Part shown: positions 14,211-19,075 of the stretch, one piece after another
How the letters are laid out: every line of letters starts with the position of its first letter
Position numbering within the stretch: position 1 is the stretch's first letter
Assembly (NCBI GenBank): GCA_964546995.1
Contig: CAZJKO010000019.1
Span: forward strand, 1 to 19,075
Direction of reading: 5' to 3'
Length of the DNA: 19,075 bases
DNA from: CAZJKO01 sp964546995
GTDB taxonomy: Bacteria; Bacillota_I; Bacilli_A; RF39; UBA660
The notes under the pieces: generated by a model
Database searches by the model: none
The model's input: only the letters and a program-made list of their open reading frames with translations
What the model was told of the DNA's origin: nothing
Position numbers and translations under genes: made by a program

Positions 14211-14927
14211 TTAGGATTCTTCTTTCGAATCCTCTTGTTGTTTTTGAGCTTCTTTTTCCTGTTGCTCTTTCATTCGTTTGAACTCTAAGAACTCTTGTCT
14301 TTCCAACTCTTCTTGTTGCTTTTGTGCTTCTTTTGCTTGTTGTTCTTTCATTAACTTAAACTCTAAGAATTCTTGTCTTTCGATCTCTTGTTGTTTTTTG
14401 TTGGAAATTGTAAAACCAATTACAAATATTACAGTAATTCCTACTACTAATACCATAATCGTTGTCGGTTGTGATAAGTTCTGCATCATTGAACCGATTC
14501 CAGGAATCCTCATTATGTAAATGCCTTCTACATCACTTTTTTCCACTAAGTTTCTATCTTGAGTGCTGTTGTTATCTCCCTTGGTAATAAAGTATTCTAC
14601 TCCGGACTCTTCTACTATGTCAATAATACGGTGTGTAGTAACAGTATTTTCGGCATCACGAAAGGCAATGACATCATCTACTCGTAGTGTTTCAGGGTCC
14701 ACTATTTTCGTTAAAATAATATCTCCTTTGTGAATTTCTGGTTCCATCGATCCAGATAACACAATGAACGGTTTGATTCCCAATACGCTAGGAACTTGAT
14801 CTTTGTTGGTCATCGATTGGAACATGATAATCGAATTCATGAGTAACATTGGTACCAAAATGACGCACGCAATGATCAATAGCCAATTTTGAATCAAAGT
14901 GTACCACTTTTTTTCTCCCTTTTTCAT
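14211..14927 (-). CDS. sipW: SipW-type signal peptidase I with duplicated coiled-coil tail
   Basis: The 238-residue protein has an N-terminal membrane segment (about 14-34), SGSMEP with nucleophile Ser60, TTHR with His99 as general base, and KGDNN..D (Asp118, Asp124), marking the ER-type SipW family. A second membrane segment (about 156-176) is followed by an unusual 56-residue tail: two near-identical 26-residue units, ERQEFLEFKxMKEQQxKEAQ, rich in Gln/Glu/Lys and surely helical. SipW proteins do not normally carry such a repeat; in B. subtilis a SipW C-terminal region has a separate role in controlling matrix genes, so a regulatory or interaction role here is conceivable. It directly precedes the TasA-like gene, its probable substrate. 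RBS AAAGGGTG is nine bases upstream of the ATG. Confidence 0.9.
   Translation of the reverse strand: MKKGEKKWYTLIQNWLLIIACVILVPMLLMNSIIMFQSMTNKDQVPSVLGIKPFIVLSGSMEPEIHKGDIILTKIVDPETLRVDDVIAFRDAENTVTTHRIIDIVEESGVEYFITKGDNNSTQDRNLVEKSDVEGIYIMRIPGIGSMMQNLSQPTTIMVLVVGITVIFVIGFTISNKKQQEIERQEFLEFKLMKEQQAKEAQKQQEELERQEFLEFKRMKEQQEKEAQKQQEDSKEES
14226..14381 (-). repeat. two 78-bp direct repeats in the SipW tail
   Basis: Two adjacent copies (14304-14381 and 14226-14303) encode the 26-residue ERQEFLEFK(L/R)MKEQQ(A/E) units. They differ at a few bases, indicating fairly recent in-frame duplication. Confidence 0.88.
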
Positions 14928-14967
14928 TTCTTTTCACCCTTTCGCTTTCTTTTTCATCAAGCTTATT

Positions 14968-16449
14968 TTACATAAGGGGTAACTTTTTTACATAAGCAAC
15001 TTCGTCTGATGATGCGTATGTTGTCGTCTTGTTTTCTTCGTAGGTATGTCCACAATCAGCACATTCGTATACGTCTACCCATTCATCACTTGATTCTTTG
15101 TCTAATTCATAATTGTGACTACTTGTTGTATATGTTCTAATTATAGCTCCACAAGAACAAATTTCGGTATACTCCATACACGTACCAGCTGTTCCTATTT
15201 TCTTTTCTTTTACTTTGTCGACAGAATGTGATTCGTTGTTTGCTACGGTATAACTTAATTTATCACATTTTCCATCGCTGTTTGAACATGTATAGGTTGT
15301 CGAGTATTGATGTTGTCCGTTTCCTAAATCAACTGGTTTACTTACTGATGTTTCAGTATAACTGTGCTCGTGTGGTTTCACAATTGCTTCTTCATAGGTA
15401 TGTCCACAATTACTACATTCATATACATTTACCCATTCATCACTTGATTCTTTGTCTAATTTATAATTGTGATTACTTGTTGTGTAAGATCTAATTTTGG
15501 CACCACAAGCACATTCTTCGGTATACTCCATACACGTACCAGCAGTTCCTACTTTCTTTTCTTTTACTTTGTCGACAGAATGCGATTCATTGTGTGCCGT
15601 TACATAGGTTGGGTTATCACATTTTCCGTCGCTATTCGAACAAGTATGTGTTTTTGAAATTTGATGTTGTCCATTACCAAGATTAATCGGTTTACTTATA
15701 GAAGTTACAGAATAGTTATGTTTATGCTTTTCTGGCACAACAATCTCTTCTTTTTTGTGTCCACAAAACTTACATATATTATTGATATACTGACAATTAT
15801 TTATTTTCTGTAAAATGACTTTTGAATAATCACATGCATAACAATTAATTGCTGTAATTACAATATGCGTTCCATTATTTTTGGATTCATATGTTGTTAC
15901 TGGACTTCCAAAAACATGTTTATGTTCTCCTGGTTTTTGATCTTCTCCAGGTTTTCCAGGTTTACTATCTTCGCTTGGTTTGCTACTATTGTTGTTATCA
16001 CCTGTATTTGGTTTGCTGCTGTTATTGTTGTTATTGCTTGGTGTTTTATTTCCATTCGGTTTTGTTTCTTGAATTGTTCCCTGTCCATTTGATGGCTTAT
16101 TATTGAATTGATTTGATTGATTGTTACTTTTGTTATTTTCTGATTGTTCATGATTTTGCTCATCTACTATTGTATCAATTCCTGAAATAATTCCATCTTT
16201 GATTTGAAGATCTTGTGATGTTTTATGACTATGTTCATTATTCGGATCTTTTGCATCAATTGAACTACTCAAACTAGTACTGTTTGAAAACAATTCACTT
16301 TCTTTATCTCTTTTTTGCAACTTACTCATAGAACAACTTGCGTTGATTCCAAGTATTGCTAATGTAAACGCAGTGATGCGAATTACTTTTTTCCTGTTGT
16401 TTTTATAGAAGTTTTGTACTTTTTCTTTTAGTGATATTTTTTCTTTCAT
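14968..16449 (-). CDS. surface protein with duplicated Cys/His-rich modules
   Basis: This 493-residue protein has a basic N-terminus and one hydrophobic segment (about 22-37) ending near ASCS. A low-complexity Asn/Ser/Pro/Lys linker (about 60-176) is followed by a degenerate Cys/His segment (178-238) and two copies of a 118-residue module (242-357, 360-473). Each module holds CSNSDGKC, GTAGTC, a CxC-G turn and CxxCGHTYEE, with regularly placed His. This recalls extracellular zinc-ribbon-like repeats of gut Firmicutes surface proteins (TATC..AG..C..CG), though I cannot name a family. The first gene after the promoter at 16497-16524, it precedes the SipW-type gene and is probably a membrane-held or lipid-anchored matrix component. 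The likely RBS, AAGAAGGG, is somewhat distant from the ATG. Confidence 0.78.
   Translation of the reverse strand: MKEKISLKEKVQNFYKNNRKKVIRITAFTLAILGINASCSMSKLQKRDKESELFSNSTSLSSSIDAKDPNNEHSHKTSQDLQIKDGIISGIDTIVDEQNHEQSENNKSNNQSNQFNNKPSNGQGTIQETKPNGNKTPSNNNNNSSKPNTGDNNNSSKPSEDSKPGKPGEDQKPGEHKHVFGSPVTTYESKNNGTHIVITAINCYACDYSKVILQKINNCQYINNICKFCGHKKEEIVVPEKHKHNYSVTSISKPINLGNGQHQISKTHTCSNSDGKCDNPTYVTAHNESHSVDKVKEKKVGTAGTCMEYTEECACGAKIRSYTTSNHNYKLDKESSDEWVNVYECSNCGHTYEEAIVKPHEHSYTETSVSKPVDLGNGQHQYSTTYTCSNSDGKCDKLSYTVANNESHSVDKVKEKKIGTAGTCMEYTEICSCGAIIRTYTTSSHNYELDKESSDEWVDVYECADCGHTYEENKTTTYASSDEVAYVKKLPLM
15031..15726 (-). repeat. two tandem 354-bp Cys/His modules
   Basis: Modules at 15379-15726 and 15031-15372 encode residues 242-357 and 360-473 with long identical stretches such as ESHSVDKVKEKK and KESSDEWV. 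The period is 118 residues. Confidence 0.92.
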
Positions 16450-16496
16450 ATCTAACCAATCCCTTCTTTTTCGGTATTAAAACTTCTTTGCGTTAT

Positions 16497-16524
16497 ATTA
16501 TACATATTTTTCTTTAAAAGTCAA
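16497..16524 (-). promoter_or_regulatory. promoter of the fibre/matrix cluster
   Basis: Minus strand: -35 TTGACT (16519-16524), 16-base spacer, -10 TATAAT (16497-16502), about 50 bases before the start of the Cys/His protein gene. It is the only strong promoter I can see for the whole 10.8-kb cluster. The surrounding spacer (16450-16621) otherwise holds only the terminator at 16581-16607. Confidence 0.82.
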
Positions 16525-16580
16525 TCTTTTTTTACTTTTATGGAATTGGTATAAATTGTTATTTCTTTTTAGTTTCATTC

Positions 16581-16607
16581 AAAAAAATACCCTTAAAAGA
16601 GTATTTT
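16581..16607 (-). terminator. terminator of the broken amidase gene
   Basis: Minus strand AAAATACTC pairs with GGGTATTTT (one G-U pair) around a 6-base loop and runs into seven T. It isolates the upstream region from the matrix-cluster promoter. Confidence 0.85.
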
Positions 16608-16621
16608 TCATAAATTTATCT

Positions 16622-17581
16622 TTATTCATTTGGAATGCGAAGTACTTGCCCTACTTGTAAAACATCGGATGTTAAATGATTTAAATTCATTAATTCTTGC
16701 ACACTTACACCAAATTGGTTGGCTATTTTCCACATGCTATCATTCAATTTCACGATATATGTTCTATTTGGCTCGTTATTTTTTACAGGAATTTGTAATT
16801 GTTGCCCAATCATTAAAATATTGGAAGTTAAATTATTTAGATCAATTAAATCTTGAACATTCACACCATACTGGTTTGCTATTTTCCAAAGACTATCACC
16901 ACTTTGCACGGTATAGTAAATGCTATTATCTGGTGTTTGAGTTGTTCCAGGTATTCTTAGCAGTTGTCCAACTAAGAGAACATCACTTACTAAATTGTTT
17001 GCTCTTATTAAATCGCTTACTGTAGTTTGATATCTTTGGGCGATGTTATATAAGGTATCGCCTGGCATTACGGTATAGGTAATTTCTCCTGTTGAAGGAA
17101 TTGTTGGAATTTTTAAGATTTGTCCAATCAACAATACGTTTGAAGTTAGTTGATTGGCATTAATTAAGTCATTTACTGTCGTATTGAAGCGATTGGCTAT
17201 ACTCCACAAAGTATCCCCTCGTTGAACAGTATATGTATTGTTTCCTGCATTGTTTCCATTTGGTGGTGAGTATGGGACATTGGCATAATTTGCCACAGCA
17301 CGAACTACTGCTTCTACGTAATTTAAAAGATTGGTTTCTAATTTTCTAACATCGTTTGGATTATCGATGTACCCATATTCTAATAACAACGATGTTGTAT
17401 CTGGGGTTAATCTATGGATGTAGTAATAATCTTTACTTGGGTCTTCTGGCAAGCGACGTTGGAACGTTCCTCGGGTAATTTGCCCAGCTCTTCCGATTTC
17501 GTTTAAAATATCGCGAGCTAAAACTCCATCACTTCGTAATGGATAATATACTTCAGCGCCTTCGCCACCCCGTGGGTTCAT
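16622..17581 (-). pseudogene. 5'-truncated amidase with four LysM repeats
   Basis: The open frame of 319 residues aligns with the intact amidase at 4089-5522 only from the part after its second zinc His. It begins NPRGGEGAEVYY, keeps the catalytic Glu (Glu68 in LLLEYGYIDN) and four LysM repeats (about 116-160, 167-211, 222-266, 273-317), but lacks the DPGHGG His, the following Glu and the NH His. A TAA stop in frame lies directly before the ATG, no RBS is present, and the gene just upstream ends 19 bases away. It therefore looks like the 3' remnant of an amidase gene cut by arrival of the ApeA-like gene. A shortened LysM protein could still be made by read-through, but amidase activity is very unlikely. 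Confidence 0.85.
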
Positions 17582-17599
17582 TTAGCATTAATAATTAAT

Positions 17600-19000
17600 T
17601 TATAAAGCTAAATTACATCTAAATAAATCATTTATTGAATGTTTTATCACATCATCTTCTAATCCATAAAATTTAAGTTGCATAATATAAATTATATATT
17701 CTAAATATATTAAATCTAATAAGGATAATCCAATGAAATCTTTATCTATGTCCCCATGAGCAAAATGGTTTCTTTGTTCTGAAAGTCTTTTTCCCATCTG
17801 ATTATAACTAAGTTTTTTACCATTCAAACTATATAAATGATTGCCAAATATATCAGAAATATTCCCATAATGCTTGCCATATTCAATTATTCTTGATTCT
17901 AAATTATCTGTCTTAACTAATTTTTTTAAAAATTTAAATATTTCTTTTGACTTTCCAATATTATCTTTAATTAAATTATCTAAAATATTAGTGACATTTT
18001 CTTCTGCTTTTACTGTTCTTATACTTTTTTCAATTCCCATAGGATAATTTCTTTTAAATTCCCATTCAAATGCTGCAGTAATCATTACAAATCTTCCTGC
18101 ATTTATATGTCTACCCAACTCATAACTTTCTGGTATATGTTTCAAGTAAATATTCTCATCTACTATATCATTTAAAATTTTTCCTAGATGTCCTTGCAAA
18201 TAATCATATTTTATTAGTCTTTCTTTCTCAATTGGATACGTTTCTTCTATATGATTCTCATTAGTTTCATATAATGTTGCAAATGTCTCATGCAGCCCTT
18301 TAGATGTCGGACAAGCAATTTCGACGCTAGAAAAAATTACATTTTTTCTATAGCATAAATATTGAATAAATTGTTTTGAAATTTTTAAAAGTTCAATTAT
18401 AAAATTGTAATCATCTGTTGGATCAAACTCAATAAACATCGTTGAACTTAAATTAATTGGAGATGAACCAGTTTTATAACTACTAGATATTGAAATACCA
18501 AAATATATCAAAAGTTCCCTATCACCTATACTAAATTTTTCTTTTTCAGTAGTAGTTTCAGTAAATGGCTTTGTGCTAACACCAATTTTTCCATCCTCAC
18601 CCCAATCAATTTTATCTAATGCAACAGTAGTCGGGAATATATGAGTAATTTCTGGTCCTTTAACAGCTATTCTATCAACAGTTTTCCTATTGTATTTATT
18701 TATTATATAATACTCTATATCTACAATTAAAGTAGAATTAATTCGTCCGATATTTGTATGTGATGGAATTAATACAATTTTTTGACCCGTTTCATTAGCA
18801 ATTCCATAAATAATATCTTCTATATAAACTGGATCACCAAATGTGTACACTCCATTTTTTAGTTCTTTCATAAACCACATATCTACTTCACGCTTTTTAT
18901 CTTTTGGCGGAATCAACTTCAATGTTTTTTTATCAAATATGAAAGTAAAATCTATTTCTTTATAATTTATTGTCCCAGTGTATGTATCGTATTCTCTCAT
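17600..19000 (-). CDS. apeA: ApeA-like HEPN anti-phage protein
   Basis: The 466-residue protein fits the ApeA-type layout: a long N-terminal beta-rich domain (about 1-270, starting YDTYTGTINYKEIDF with a recurring YFG/SSSYKTG pattern) and a helical C-terminal HEPN domain. The HEPN RNase motif R-x4-H is seen as Arg410 to His415 (RNHFAHG). In characterised cases ApeA aborts phage infection by RNA cleavage on its own. The coding sequence is visibly more A+T-rich, with more AT-ending codons than its neighbours, suggesting transfer. RBS AAGGTGA lies near the ATG. Downstream it abuts a truncated amidase gene, so it is probably an inserted defence cargo. The general HEPN assignment is firmer than ApeA itself, which would need a profile search. 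Confidence 0.78.
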   Translation of the reverse strand: MREYDTYTGTINYKEIDFTFIFDKKTLKLIPPKDKKREVDMWFMKELKNGVYTFGDPVYIEDIIYGIANETGQKIVLIPSHTNIGRINSTLIVDIEYYIINKYNRKTVDRIAVKGPEITHIFPTTVALDKIDWGEDGKIGVSTKPFTETTTEKEKFSIGDRELLIYFGISISSSYKTGSSPINLSSTMFIEFDPTDDYNFIIELLKISKQFIQYLCYRKNVIFSSVEIACPTSKGLHETFATLYETNENHIEETYPIEKERLIKYDYLQGHLGKILNDIVDENIYLKHIPESYELGRHINAGRFVMITAAFEWEFKRNYPMGIEKSIRTVKAEENVTNILDNLIKDNIGKSKEIFKFLKKLVKTDNLESRIIEYGKHYGNISDIFGNHLYSLNGKKLSYNQMGKRLSEQRNHFAHGDIDKDFIGLSLLDLIYLEYIIYIMQLKFYGLEDDVIKHSINDLFRCNLAL

Positions 19001-19019
19001 ATAATATCACCTTGTTTAC

Positions 19020-19025
19020 ATTATA
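19020..19025 (-). promoter_or_regulatory. possible -10 element of the ApeA-like gene
   Basis: Minus strand TATAAT, 20-25 bases before the ATG. The -35 position is poor and the leader would be very short, so this is tentative. Confidence 0.4.
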
Positions 19026-19075
19026 TCATGTTTTCTTTCCTTTTCTACCATTAGGATTTCTAGCTAAATTTCTAT
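19026..19075 (-). CDS. possible 3' end of an upstream gene (partial)
   Basis: At the window edge a minus-strand frame is open for 15 codons, RNLARNPNGRKGKKT, ending at TGA 19026-19028. The very basic tail looks like the C-terminus of a nucleic-acid-binding protein. The stretch is too short to identify or to exclude chance. If real, it ends 25 bases before the ApeA-like start. Confidence 0.25.
   Translation of the reverse strand, partial: RNLARNPNGRKGKKT

Noticed and set aside
15897..16163. Asn/Ile-rich frame inside the Cys/His protein gene
   Set aside because: It is an alternate-frame reading of the Asn/Ser-rich linker and has no RBS.
17606..19070. AGCTAAATT at 17606-17614 and 19062-19070 as a target-site duplication around the ApeA-like gene
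   Set aside because: Nine bases is weak in such A+T-rich DNA, and the left copy lies inside the ApeA-like coding sequence, not outside it.

Overview
The window looks like a piece of a low-GC, Gram-positive (Bacillota/Bacilli-like) chromosome, probably from an uncultured host-associated anaerobe. Signs of this are A+T-rich DNA, a 16S rRNA 5' end of Firmicutes type, strong purine-rich ribosome binding sites, SipW/TasA-type secretion genes, LysM-amidases and a flavoprotein-rubredoxin (usually an anaerobe trait). A run of 100 Ns at 6531-6630 shows it is a draft scaffold. Nearly every gene is on the minus strand, so the region is best read from high to low coordinates. The lineage assignment is inference.

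Right edge (16.6-19.1 kb): an ApeA-like HEPN anti-phage gene is followed after about 20 bases by an amidase-LysM gene that has lost its first three zinc-site residues. This looks like a defence gene joined to, and truncating, a cell-wall hydrolase gene.

Centre (5.6-16.5 kb): a long co-directional cluster starts at a clear sigma-A-type promoter (16497-16524) and ends at a hairpin terminator (5591-5616). In order it encodes a surface protein with duplicated Cys/His modules, a SipW-type signal peptidase, a major TasA/camelysin-like fibre protein, a 1283-residue adhesin (two Ig-like segments, five cadherin-like repeats and a C-terminal segment that resembles the TasA-like protein), a second SipW-type peptidase, a second and divergent TasA-like protein, and a large acidic repeat protein interrupted by the assembly gap. 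It reads as a dedicated machine for making, processing and decorating a surface fibre or biofilm matrix. RNA hairpins on both sides of the major fibre gene suggest that its mRNA is handled differently from the rest. An intact amidase with five LysM repeats lies just downstream, so LysM-amidase genes flank the cluster on both sides.

Left part (0.4-5.5 kb): a probable operon of a FabG-like reductase, a flavin reductase-rubredoxin fusion and an HdeD-like membrane protein; a small plus-strand gene for a 52-residue membrane peptide; and a DUF402 nucleoside phosphatase. After its terminator comes an rRNA leader of about 570 bases with four well-formed, tandem -35/-10 promoters (possibly five), all with 17-base spacers, driving the 16S rRNA gene cut off at position 1.
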